64,000 bases of DNA from Anaerobaca lacustris (GTDB lineage Bacteria > Planctomycetota > Phycisphaerae > Sedimentisphaerales > Anaerobacaceae). Positions within the stretch are counted from its first letter, which is position 1. The number at the start of each line of letters is the position of its first letter. Location: the NCBI RefSeq assembly GCF_030012215.1, contig NZ_JASCXX010000028.1:1-64000 (forward strand), given 5' to 3'. The notes under the pieces are model-generated. The model was not told where the DNA came from and did not search any database. It worked only from the letters and a program-made list of their open reading frames with translations. This document shows, one piece after another, positions 25,874 to 33,889 of the stretch. The position numbers were made by a program, and so were the translations under genes.

Positions 25874-27349
25874 ATGCTCGCATCACACCGACGTATGTGG
25901 CGAAATGAGATGATGGCGGTGCTGGTCCTGGGTGCGTTCTGGGCAATCGCTCCCGTTTGGGCCGGAGACGGCGGCGGCATCCGGCCGTACAGCGGGAACC
26001 CCTCTTACTGGCAATACAAGGGCAAGCCCATCATGCTCGTCGGCGCCAGCGACAAAGACAACCTCTGGCAGTGGACGGGGACGCAATTGACCGAACACCT
26101 CGACCTCATGCAGTCGGTGGGCGGAAACTATGTGCGCAACACCATGTCCGACCGCAATGAAGGGGATCTCTTCGCGGCAAAACAACGGGACGACGGCCGG
26201 TACGACCTCGACCAGTGGAACGATGCCTATTGGGAGCGGCTGCGCTTCTTCCTCGACGAGACACACAAGCGCGAGATCATCGTTCAACTGACGTTGTGGG
26301 ACTGGTTCGATCTTTCCGGAGCCGGCGTATACGGGCGTTTCGCCGTCCATCCCTTGAATCCCGACAATAACATCAATTGGGAACCCGGCACGATCAAGAA
26401 CGCCGGCGATTTCTATGGCGGTTCGCTTCGGCACAAGAACCAGCCGGTGCTGGACTACCAGCATCGATACATCGACACGCTGATGTCCATGGCGCTGCGA
26501 TACGATCATGTGTTGTACAACATCAACAACGAGAGCAGTCTGGGGGCGGAATGGGAGAACTACTGGGCGACCTATATCAAGGCCGCCGCCGAACGAGCCG
26601 GCAAGGAGATCCATGTCACGAGCATGCAGTTCGCGCCCGGGACTTCAGTTCGGCACGTCATGACCTACCGTGACATTTATTCGTTCGCCGAGGTGTCGCA
26701 GAACAATCAGGACGCTTTGGGCCCGGTGGGCAAGAAGCACTGGGACAACCTTCTCTTCTGGCGGAAGATGATCGCCCGCAGCGACGAAGGCCCCATGCCG
26801 ATCAACAACGTCAAAGTCTATGGCCAGGGCGTCGGACTCAACACCGCCGCAGGCACCGAAAAGGAAGCGGTCGAGCGATTCTGGAGAAATATCTTCGGCG
26901 GCGCCGCCTCGACGCGGTTTCACCGTCCGGCCCTGCGCGACGGGGGGCAATGGGGATGGGGCATCGGCCTCTCCGAAAGAGCGCAGCACACCCTCCGTGC
27001 CGTGAACCTGTTCCTCGGTGAATTCGACGTTTTCAATGCAGAACCTTATGAAGCATTCTCAACCGTGGACAACTCGGTTGATTGCTATTGTATGGCGGAT
27101 CTCGGCAAAGCGTATGCCGTCTATTTCCCCGGCGGCAGGGCCACGGTCCATCTCGATCCATGGGTCTACGTGAAAAAGGTGTCCGTGCGCTGGTTCGATA
27201 TCGCCGCGTTGTCCTGGGGCCAAGAGCAAATCGTGGAGCCGCAGTGGGACCAGTACGATGGCACCTCCTGGTGGGGTCCCCAGCGGATCCTCACCCTGGC
27301 CCCGGCAAACCACCGCTCGTACATTGCCCTCGTACGAGCAATCGAGTAG
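25874..27349 (+). CDS. Secreted TIM-barrel GH-A-like protein, paralogue 5
   Basis: This fifth, more divergent paralogue has 491 residues. AAAGGAG lies before the ATG and the signal peptide ends at APVWAGD. GIRPYSGNPSYWQYKGKP and IMLVGASDKDNLWQW keep the family opening. HVLYNINNE gives Glu220 as putative acid/base, and IYSFAEVSQNNQ and INNVKVYG match strands 6 and 7. The C-terminal sandwich is altered (YAVYFPGGRATVHLDPWVYV) and carries extra residues before the end. The start lies 31 bases after paralogue 4, and a nucleoside-hydrolase-like gene follows after 29 bases, so the operon continues across the change of family. Confidence 0.7.
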   Translation: MLASHRRMWRNEMMAVLVLGAFWAIAPVWAGDGGGIRPYSGNPSYWQYKGKPIMLVGASDKDNLWQWTGTQLTEHLDLMQSVGGNYVRNTMSDRNEGDLFAAKQRDDGRYDLDQWNDAYWERLRFFLDETHKREIIVQLTLWDWFDLSGAGVYGRFAVHPLNPDNNINWEPGTIKNAGDFYGGSLRHKNQPVLDYQHRYIDTLMSMALRYDHVLYNINNESSLGAEWENYWATYIKAAAERAGKEIHVTSMQFAPGTSVRHVMTYRDIYSFAEVSQNNQDALGPVGKKHWDNLLFWRKMIARSDEGPMPINNVKVYGQGVGLNTAAGTEKEAVERFWRNIFGGAASTRFHRPALRDGGQWGWGIGLSERAQHTLRAVNLFLGEFDVFNAEPYEAFSTVDNSVDCYCMADLGKAYAVYFPGGRATVHLDPWVYVKKVSVRWFDIAALSWGQEQIVEPQWDQYDGTSWWGPQRILTLAPANHRSYIALVRAIE

Positions 27350-27378
27350 TGGACCCAGTTACAGAAAAGGAGCAAGAC

Positions 27379-28422
27379 ATGATGAGCACCCCAGTGCAAG
27401 CTCTGTACCTGGCAACACTCTGCCTGATTGTTGTCGGCGCCGCATCGTGCAGCCACTCGAGTTCCCGGAGAATTCGGGTGATCTTTGACACCGACGCCAA
27501 CAACGAGGTGGACGATCAGCACGCGATGGCGTACCTGCTGTTCAGCGGGGACACGTTCGACGTGGCGGGCGTGACCGTCAATGCGACCAGTGACCCGAAC
27601 GGCTTTCGGACTCCGTCGAACGTGCAGGACCATTACGATGAGGCCCGGCGAGTAATGCAGTTGTGCGGGCAGTTGTATGGACGCATCCCGTTGAAACTCG
27701 GCGCCCAGGGCGGATTCGAGGAGATCGCCCCCCACCTGGATCGGCCCGATTTCGACGGACACGAAGCAGTCGATTTCATCATCGAGCAGGCCGGCATGCA
27801 GCGAGACGGCGAGCTGATCCTCCTGGCCGTCGGGAAGCTGACCAACGTGGCGCTGGCCGTGGCGAAGGAACCGTCCATCGCGCGGAGCGTTCGCCTGTAC
27901 TGGCTCGGCGCCAATTACCCCGGCAAGGGAGAACACAACAAGGTCTGGGATATTCCGGCCATGAACTTCCTGCTGGACAGCGACATCCCCTTCGAAGTGG
28001 TGACGGTGCGTTATGGCGATCCTTCCGGCACAGACGCCGTCAAGGTGACGAAAGCCCAGATCCTGCACCGGATGCCGGGTAAGGGGCCGCGGATCTCCGA
28101 GCCGATCACCGGGCGGCACGGCGGCCGGTTCGACAACTGGGGCGACTACTCGGCCAACCTCTTCGAGATGTACCAGATGTACGGCAATCCCCCATCCCGC
28201 TCGCTGTTCGACATGGCCGCGGTCGCTGTTGTGAAGAATCCCGACTGGGCCGAGCGCCGCATGATCCCCACGCCGATCTACGATATCGAGAACGACAAGT
28301 GGATCGACCGGCCCGACAACCCGCGTCAAATCGCCCTGTGGGAGTGGTTCGACATCTACGGGATCATGAACGACTTCTTCGTTACCATGCGCCAGCCCGT
28401 ACTGGTCGAGCCATGCCGTTGA
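27379..28422 (+). CDS. Secreted nucleoside-hydrolase-fold protein
   Basis: This lipoprotein-like nucleoside-hydrolase homologue has 347 residues and an N-terminal signal ending near GAASCSH. AAAAGGAG precedes the ATG. The calcium-binding signature VIFDTDANNEVDDQHAMAYL corresponds to the DxDxxxDD motif of inosine-uridine nucleoside hydrolases. LLAVGKLTNVALAVAKEP and VRLYWLGANYPG match the second conserved half (VG..TN.A, then strand-Gly). Canonical enzymes cleave the N-glycosidic bond of ribonucleosides in the cytosol; here export and the glycan operon suggest another, glycoside-like substrate. It is a tandem duplicate of the N-terminal half of the next gene. Confidence 0.8.
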   Translation: MMSTPVQALYLATLCLIVVGAASCSHSSSRRIRVIFDTDANNEVDDQHAMAYLLFSGDTFDVAGVTVNATSDPNGFRTPSNVQDHYDEARRVMQLCGQLYGRIPLKLGAQGGFEEIAPHLDRPDFDGHEAVDFIIEQAGMQRDGELILLAVGKLTNVALAVAKEPSIARSVRLYWLGANYPGKGEHNKVWDIPAMNFLLDSDIPFEVVTVRYGDPSGTDAVKVTKAQILHRMPGKGPRISEPITGRHGGRFDNWGDYSANLFEMYQMYGNPPSRSLFDMAAVAVVKNPDWAERRMIPTPIYDIENDKWIDRPDNPRQIALWEWFDIYGIMNDFFVTMRQPVLVEPCR

Positions 28423-28486
28423 ACCCGTCACGAATGCGCCCCCGATTCATGCGGCGCAAAAACCATAGACATAGGAGCAATCCACA

Positions 28487-31060
28487 ATGAGAATCACATT
28501 GCAGCTTGTGTTCCTGGCGGCGCTCTGTTTGCTCGCTGTCAGCGGAATATCGTTGGGACAGTCGAATCCCGACAAGATTCGGGTGATCCTGGACACCGAC
28601 GCCAACAACGAGCTGGACGACCAGCACGCCATCGCCTATCTGCTGTTCAACGGCGACGTGTTCGACGTCGAGGCGATCACAGTGAACCGGACCCAGGGCG
28701 GCGGGGGCGTGGACCAGCACCTGGCCGAGGCCCAGCGTGTGGTCCGGCTGTGCGCTCTGGACTCGAAGATCCCCGTCCTGCGCGGCGCCGACAAGTCGTT
28801 CGAGGAGATCAAGGGCCAACTCAACCGGCCCGATTTCGACGGGGCCGAGGCAGTGAACTTCATTATCGAACGGGCCAAGGCCGCCGACGCGCGCCGGCTG
28901 GTGCTGCTGCCGGTGGGCAAGCTGACCAACATCGCCCTGGCGCTGGCAAAGGAGCCGTCCATCATTCCCAAGGTTCGCGTCGTATGGCTCGGCTCGAATT
29001 ATCCCGATCCCGGCGAGTACAACCAGGTCAACGATGAGCCGTCGCTGAACTACATCCTCGATACGGGTGTGGACTTCGAGATCGCCATCGTCCGCTACGG
29101 CAAGCCCTCGGGCACCGACGCCGTCCGGGCCACCCTGCCCGAAATACGCAGGATCATGCCCGGCAAAGGGCCGAAGATCGATCCGCCCGTGACGGGACGC
29201 CACGGCGGCGCGTTCACCAACTTCGGCGACTATGCGATCAACCTGTTCGGGAACATCCAGCTCTATGGCGATCCGCCGTCGCGGGCGCTGTTCGACATGG
29301 CCGCCGTGGCCATCGTGAAGAATCCCGCCTGGGCGAGAGCCGTCGAGATGCCCGCCCCGATCCTCAAGGACGGCCGCTGGGTGGACCGCCCGGACAACCC
29401 GCGTAACATCATCCTGTGGGAGGACTTCGACCGCGACGCGATCATGGCCGATTTCTACGACCGGATGACGAACTATCAACTCGCGCAACCCGGCCGGGCG
29501 GCGCAATGGGAGCCCGTGGAGTTGATGTTCATCGCCGACCGTGACTACGCCAACCCGTATACCGACGTCGATCTGCACGTGGAGTTCCGCGGGCCGGACA
29601 ACAGCGTGGTCCGGCGTCCCGCCTTCTGGGACGGCGGCCGCACTTGGCGCGTCCGCTTTGCGGCCCCGGAGCCCGGGACGTGGACGTGGCGCTCGGCGGC
29701 CTCGAACCGCGAAGACGCCGGCCTGCATGCCCAGAGCGGCCGGCTCCACGTGACCGCCTACAGCGGCGACAATCAACTGCTGCGCCACGGCCTGCTCTGC
29801 ATGTCGCCCGGCCGGCGCAACGTGGTACACGCCGACGGAACGCCCCTCCTCGTGGTCGCCGACACCCCCTGGGGACTGCCGTTTCGTGGCACGGTCGAAT
29901 CGGTGACCGCTTACGCACAGAACCGCCAGGCCAGAGGCTTCAACGCCGCCCTGCTGATGAGCGTACAGCCCGACCGGCGCGCCGAAGGCCCTCGCGACCG
30001 GAACGCCGTCGGCGGCTTCGGCATCGGGTTCCACGATCTGTCCGAGGGACGCCTCAACAAGCCCAACGTCGAGTACTTCCAGCATCTCGACACACTGATC
30101 TCGATCCTTATCGATCATGGCATCGTGCCGGTCTACAACCCCGTCTTCCAGGGCTTCGGCTGGAAGGGCCTTGGCACGATCGGTCGCACGGCCGAGCCCA
30201 AGGAATACGCGCGCTACACTCGCTATCTCATCGCCCGCTACGGCGCGTGTCCTGCCATGTGGCTGCTCAGCGCCGACGGGACGGGCAAGGAGCCCGTCAC
30301 CGAACCGGCCGGCCTGGAGGTGCAGGCGTGGGACGCCTACGGCCAGCCGACGGGCATTCACTACAGTCCCTTCTGCGACCGCAAGCCCGACTGGACGGAC
30401 GACCCCCAATTCGGCTTCCACCAGAATCGGTCGTATCATGACGCCGAGTGGCTGGACTTCCAGTGGTGCCAGACCGGCCACGGCGGCGAGCACCTGCCGT
30501 ACAAGGTCCGTCGGATGCACGACTACGAACCCACCAAGGCCGTCGCCAACGGCGAACCCACCTACGAGCGGATTGGCCGGCAAGACAGGGCCGTCGGCTG
30601 GTGGCAGGGCCACGAGGCTTGGCTGAACCTCACCGCCGGCGGCACGATGGGTGTCGTCTACGGCGCCGGGGGTCTGTGGAACTGGAAGGTCGCCCCCGAC
30701 GAGCCGGGCTGGCCCAACTGGGCCAACACGCAGGCTTCCTGGGCCGACGCCATCGAGTTCGAGGGCAGCCGGTACGTCGGCTACGTCGGCCGGGCACTGG
30801 CCGGCTACAACATCGCCGACATGACCGTGCTGCCGGACGTCAGTCCGCAGGCCGTCGGCAAGCCGGGCGAGCTGTATATCGTCTATCTGCCCGAGGGCGG
30901 CTCCGTGACGCTGGCCGGCCTGAAGGGCGACCTGCCCTGCCGCTGGTTCAACCCGCGCCGCGGCCAATTCGCGGGCAAAGGCCGTGTGAACCCAAGGTCA
31001 CCGTCCCTGACCGCCCCATCGGAGGATTCCTGGGTCCTGTTGGCGGGTAGGCAGAGATAG
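28487..31060 (+). CDS. Nucleoside hydrolase-DUF5060-DUF4038 fusion protein, secreted
   Basis: This three-domain exported protein has 857 residues. After a signal peptide (SGISLGQ), residues about 28-335 form a nucleoside-hydrolase domain with VILDTDANNELDDQHAIAYL and LLPVGKLTNIALALAKEP, close to the preceding gene. Residues about 338-440 (WEPVELMFIADRDYANPYTD, TWRVRFAAPEPGTWTW) are a DUF5060 beta-sandwich. Residues about 445-760 are a DUF4038/apiosidase-like GH-A barrel (LLVVADTPWGLPF, MWLLSADG, GEPTYERIG), closed by a small sandwich (GELYIVYLPEGGSVTLAGL). Both catalytic modules look intact. I know of no characterised protein with this order. GGAGCAA lies before the ATG. Confidence 0.8.
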   Translation: MRITLQLVFLAALCLLAVSGISLGQSNPDKIRVILDTDANNELDDQHAIAYLLFNGDVFDVEAITVNRTQGGGGVDQHLAEAQRVVRLCALDSKIPVLRGADKSFEEIKGQLNRPDFDGAEAVNFIIERAKAADARRLVLLPVGKLTNIALALAKEPSIIPKVRVVWLGSNYPDPGEYNQVNDEPSLNYILDTGVDFEIAIVRYGKPSGTDAVRATLPEIRRIMPGKGPKIDPPVTGRHGGAFTNFGDYAINLFGNIQLYGDPPSRALFDMAAVAIVKNPAWARAVEMPAPILKDGRWVDRPDNPRNIILWEDFDRDAIMADFYDRMTNYQLAQPGRAAQWEPVELMFIADRDYANPYTDVDLHVEFRGPDNSVVRRPAFWDGGRTWRVRFAAPEPGTWTWRSAASNREDAGLHAQSGRLHVTAYSGDNQLLRHGLLCMSPGRRNVVHADGTPLLVVADTPWGLPFRGTVESVTAYAQNRQARGFNAALLMSVQPDRRAEGPRDRNAVGGFGIGFHDLSEGRLNKPNVEYFQHLDTLISILIDHGIVPVYNPVFQGFGWKGLGTIGRTAEPKEYARYTRYLIARYGACPAMWLLSADGTGKEPVTEPAGLEVQAWDAYGQPTGIHYSPFCDRKPDWTDDPQFGFHQNRSYHDAEWLDFQWCQTGHGGEHLPYKVRRMHDYEPTKAVANGEPTYERIGRQDRAVGWWQGHEAWLNLTAGGTMGVVYGAGGLWNWKVAPDEPGWPNWANTQASWADAIEFEGSRYVGYVGRALAGYNIADMTVLPDVSPQAVGKPGELYIVYLPEGGSVTLAGLKGDLPCRWFNPRRGQFAGKGRVNPRSPSLTAPSEDSWVLLAGRQR

Positions 31061-31130
31061 GTGTCGGCAGGGATCACAGGATCAACAGATTGAATCAAGG
31101 TGCTGCAACGATTCAGAGAAGGAGTCACCA

Positions 31131-32498
31131 ATGAAGGACAGGGGCTCCACCCTAACCGTCATCAGTCTGACGGTCTTTGGCGTGCTGGGGTGTACCGTTG
31201 CCGGAGAGGCGGCAAGCCCCCGGAATTACCTTGAGCGTTCGCCCAACGGCCGCTACCTGCAATGGCAAGACGGTACGCCGTTCTACATCCATGCGGATAC
31301 GGCGTGGGCGCTGCCGCGCGACTATTCGCGCGACGAGGTCATTGGGTATCTGGACAAGACGGTTGAGCAGAAATTCAGCGCCGTCCAGATGAGCGCCGTA
31401 TTTCACGCTGTCCGACCCAATCAGGACCTTATGGGCCCAGCGTTCCACGAAGGCGATTTTCTGCGTCCCAAGGAGAACTACTGGGCGAATGTGGATTGGG
31501 TCGTCGAACAAACCACCCGGCGCGGATTGGTTGCGATCCTCAATCCCATCTGGAAGAAACAACTGGCCGCGGCCATTGGCGACAACGGTCCGGAGAAAAG
31601 TCGTGCCTACGGCCGATGGTTTGCCGGGCGGTACAACGACAACCCGCGTGTCATCTACTTCCTGGGCGGCGATGCAGTGCCCGATCCCGTGCGGAAGGAG
31701 ATCATAGCCATGGGTGAGGGCGTTCAGGACGTCTACGAGGGCAGGGCGATCGTCGCCTACCACAGCGCTTCCGACACGACCAGTTTCGACGCCTTTGGCG
31801 ACAGGCCCTCCTGGCTCACACTCAACTGGACGTATTCGTACTGTCCCCGCTACCGGAAAACGTATCCTTACGAGCAGCACTGGAGAACCTTCAAGGAGCA
31901 TCCTCCCATGCCCTTTCAGTTTGGCGAGGGGTACTACGATTTCGGCGCCGCCAGGGACTATGGCATCCATCACGTCAACACTCGCTTCGGCGACCGCTAT
32001 GCCGTCCGGCGTCAGGCGTGGTGGGCCAGCTTCGTGACGGGCAGCGCCGGCCATGCGTACGGCGCCGAAGCCATTTGGCACCACAATCGTGAAGGCGAAA
32101 CATGGCGGGCAGCCCTCCAATATCCGAGCCGTCAGGACATGATGCGTAAGAAGAACCTTCTCGACCAGATTCCGTGGTGGACTCTGAGGCCGGACATGGA
32201 GAACGTAGTCCTGGTCGGTGGTTACGGAACATGGCGAACGGATGAGTTCGCGGTGGCGGCGGTCTCCGAGGACAGGAAACTCGCCGTGGTTTATACCCCG
32301 GTCCGCCATGCGCTGCAGCTCGACTTGGGCGGGTTGGCGACCGGGAGGATTGAGGCACGATGGTTCGATCCGACCAGCGGGGCGTCTTCTTCCCCCAATG
32401 GCTGGAACGTCGGAAGCCAGGGTTTGGTTACAGTTCAATCACCCGAGAAGAACAGCGCTGGTGACGCGGACCATGTATTGGTTCTAACCGTTCAATGA
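31131..32498 (+). CDS. Secreted DUF4038 (apiosidase-like, GH140-type) glycosidase
   Basis: This DUF4038 protein has 455 residues, a signal sequence with a possible lipobox (FGVLGC) and AAGGAG before the ATG. YLQWQDGTPFYIHADTAWAL is the classic opening of this barrel family. NPRVIYFLGGDAV gives the acid/base strand (LGGD), and PFQFGEGYYDFG carries a Glu at the nucleophile strand. The WWASFVTGSAGHAYGAEAIW block and a C-terminal sandwich (LAVVYTPVRHALQLDLGGL, ARWFDPTSG) complete the architecture. GH140 apiosidases release D-apiose from rhamnogalacturonan II side chains; whether this one does so is unknown. It sits 70 bases behind the fusion protein. Confidence 0.8.
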   Translation: MKDRGSTLTVISLTVFGVLGCTVAGEAASPRNYLERSPNGRYLQWQDGTPFYIHADTAWALPRDYSRDEVIGYLDKTVEQKFSAVQMSAVFHAVRPNQDLMGPAFHEGDFLRPKENYWANVDWVVEQTTRRGLVAILNPIWKKQLAAAIGDNGPEKSRAYGRWFAGRYNDNPRVIYFLGGDAVPDPVRKEIIAMGEGVQDVYEGRAIVAYHSASDTTSFDAFGDRPSWLTLNWTYSYCPRYRKTYPYEQHWRTFKEHPPMPFQFGEGYYDFGAARDYGIHHVNTRFGDRYAVRRQAWWASFVTGSAGHAYGAEAIWHHNREGETWRAALQYPSRQDMMRKKNLLDQIPWWTLRPDMENVVLVGGYGTWRTDEFAVAAVSEDRKLAVVYTPVRHALQLDLGGLATGRIEARWFDPTSGASSSPNGWNVGSQGLVTVQSPEKNSAGDADHVLVLTVQ

Positions 32499-32565
32499 AC
32501 GCCTGAATGCGACACCCGCACCACGATTGACAAGAAGGCTCCATATAGAAGCAAAGAGATTGGTG

Positions 32566-33741
32566 ATGCTCAACTCGACAGCGAACGGCCTGCTTCAACG
32601 CATTGCGCTGCTGTGCCTGGTCGCTCTGCCAGCTTCTGTGCCGGCGGCCACCTGGCGGGCCAGGACCGACGACTGGTCGGGGAATCCCCGCCCAATCATC
32701 GGGGACTGGGGGTTTGACCGGCCCGGATATCCGAAGGGACTCTATCTCCACGGCGTCACCATGCCCGAGGGGTATTTTCCCGCCAATCCGCTGCCGAATC
32801 CGATCATCTATGACAATGATGAGTACGCGGATATCCTCGACGACGACGTGCTCTGCGCGATGGCCAGCCTCGGAAGGATCACACTGGCCGCCCAAGTCGT
32901 TACCCCCATTGATCCCAAGGGGGTGTTCAAGGAGCGTTGGCAGCGGTCGGCCTTCTGGCACCATGACCGTTGCCTGCGATCGGGGATGTGTATGAAGCGG
33001 ATTCCCAAGCCCATCGTTGGCAACACGCGGGCGGAGCCCGATCCGGATTCGCCCGGCGTCAAAGCGTACGTCGAGATGATCCTGTCCTGGTACAGAGCCC
33101 ATCCCGACAAGCCGGTCCTGATCGCGATGGGCGGCCAATCGGCCACGCTGGCCTCGGCGTACAAGCGAGACCCCGCCATCGCGGACAAGGTCATCGTCTT
33201 CTACGTCTCGGCCAACGCCTACAACGGGCACCTGGCCTGGGCCAGCGAGCTGGTCTGTCAGAACATGCGGGTCGTACACGCCTACCACTACTGGTGGCCG
33301 GAAGTGGGCGTGCCCAACGAGCTTCGGGCGCTGCCGCGTAACGACTCGGCCGACTGGAACCACATCAGCGGCGAATGGGCGGTCCTCGACAACCTTAAGG
33401 ATGTTCTGGGTCGCGACGCCCTGCCGTTCATCGACGATCCGTACCGGGACAAGTTCAACTGCGGCGGCCTCCTGGAACGGCTCAAACGCAACAACCAATA
33501 CAACAGCGGCCACCACCACAAGGGCTGGGGCGACGATGCCTACTCGGACGGCAACATCTTCGTCGCCTGGGAGCCTTCCGTGTACCGAAACGCGATCCTC
33601 CGAACGGTTCGCGGCGGGTGGGTGATCGACCACGAATACAACCTGGACTGGCTGAATCGGCGTGCAATTCACGCGGCCTCGTATCCCTTTCTCAGCAACC
33701 CCGACGCGTACCGGAACTGTGGGTGCTGCCCCGAACCGTGA
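32566..33741 (+). CDS. Divergent nucleoside-hydrolase-like secreted protein
   Basis: This protein has 391 residues and a signal peptide ending near SVPAATW. I start at ATG 32566, since the longer TTG-initiated frame has no better ribosome site. Residues about 80-100 (PIIYDNDEYADILDDDVLCA) keep a DxD plus Asp-Asp arrangement like the nucleoside-hydrolase calcium site, with an insertion. VLIAMGGQSATLASAYKRDP, then KVIVFYVSANAYNG, matches the second conserved half. The C-terminal third (YNSGHHHKGWGDDAYSDGN) has no counterpart I recognise, and the last residues are Cys-rich (NCGCCPEP). It is the third nucleoside-hydrolase-fold protein in this operon. The function is unknown. Confidence 0.6.
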   Translation: MLNSTANGLLQRIALLCLVALPASVPAATWRARTDDWSGNPRPIIGDWGFDRPGYPKGLYLHGVTMPEGYFPANPLPNPIIYDNDEYADILDDDVLCAMASLGRITLAAQVVTPIDPKGVFKERWQRSAFWHHDRCLRSGMCMKRIPKPIVGNTRAEPDPDSPGVKAYVEMILSWYRAHPDKPVLIAMGGQSATLASAYKRDPAIADKVIVFYVSANAYNGHLAWASELVCQNMRVVHAYHYWWPEVGVPNELRALPRNDSADWNHISGEWAVLDNLKDVLGRDALPFIDDPYRDKFNCGGLLERLKRNNQYNSGHHHKGWGDDAYSDGNIFVAWEPSVYRNAILRTVRGGWVIDHEYNLDWLNRRAIHAASYPFLSNPDAYRNCGCCPEP

Positions 33742-33782
33742 GGCAACGCGCGCTGTGAATGGCTGCCCGCAACACGCAAGGA

Positions 33783-33880
33783 GACACCTATCGCACCCGA
33801 CCCTATACGGAAAATCGCGGCTAATGGCGGTACAAGGACAACCTTTGCTACTTCTCAGCCCAATGACAAGGAAAACTCTG
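33783..33880 (+). pseudogene. Decayed N-terminus of a seventh GH-A-like paralogue
   Basis: Read in the frame starting at 33783, this stretch gives DTYRTRPYTENRG, a TAA stop at 33822, then WRYK. After a one-base frameshift near 33836 it continues GQPLLLLSPMTRKTLED. This lines up with the family opening (D/N-x-x-R-I-R-P-Y-x-x-N-P-R-Y-W-Q-Y-K-G-K/Q-P-V-L-L-L). The match covers about 30 codons and lacks both the signal peptide and the rest of the gene. It ends where the ribosome-binding site of the next gene begins, so it looks like the remnant left by deletion of a paralogue. Confidence 0.6.
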
Positions 33881-33889
33881 GAGGATGCT

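Noticed and set aside
29480-29530. Possible frameshift or missing stop creating the nucleoside hydrolase-DUF5060 fusion
   Set aside because: The linker reads smoothly in one frame with normal codon use, and no internal ribosome site is obvious, so I treat the fusion as real, with resequencing as the check.
28382-30967. An 861-codon minus-strand frame across the fusion gene
   Set aside because: It has the same shadow character; the plus strand has an intact signal peptide, ribosome site and three recognisable domains.
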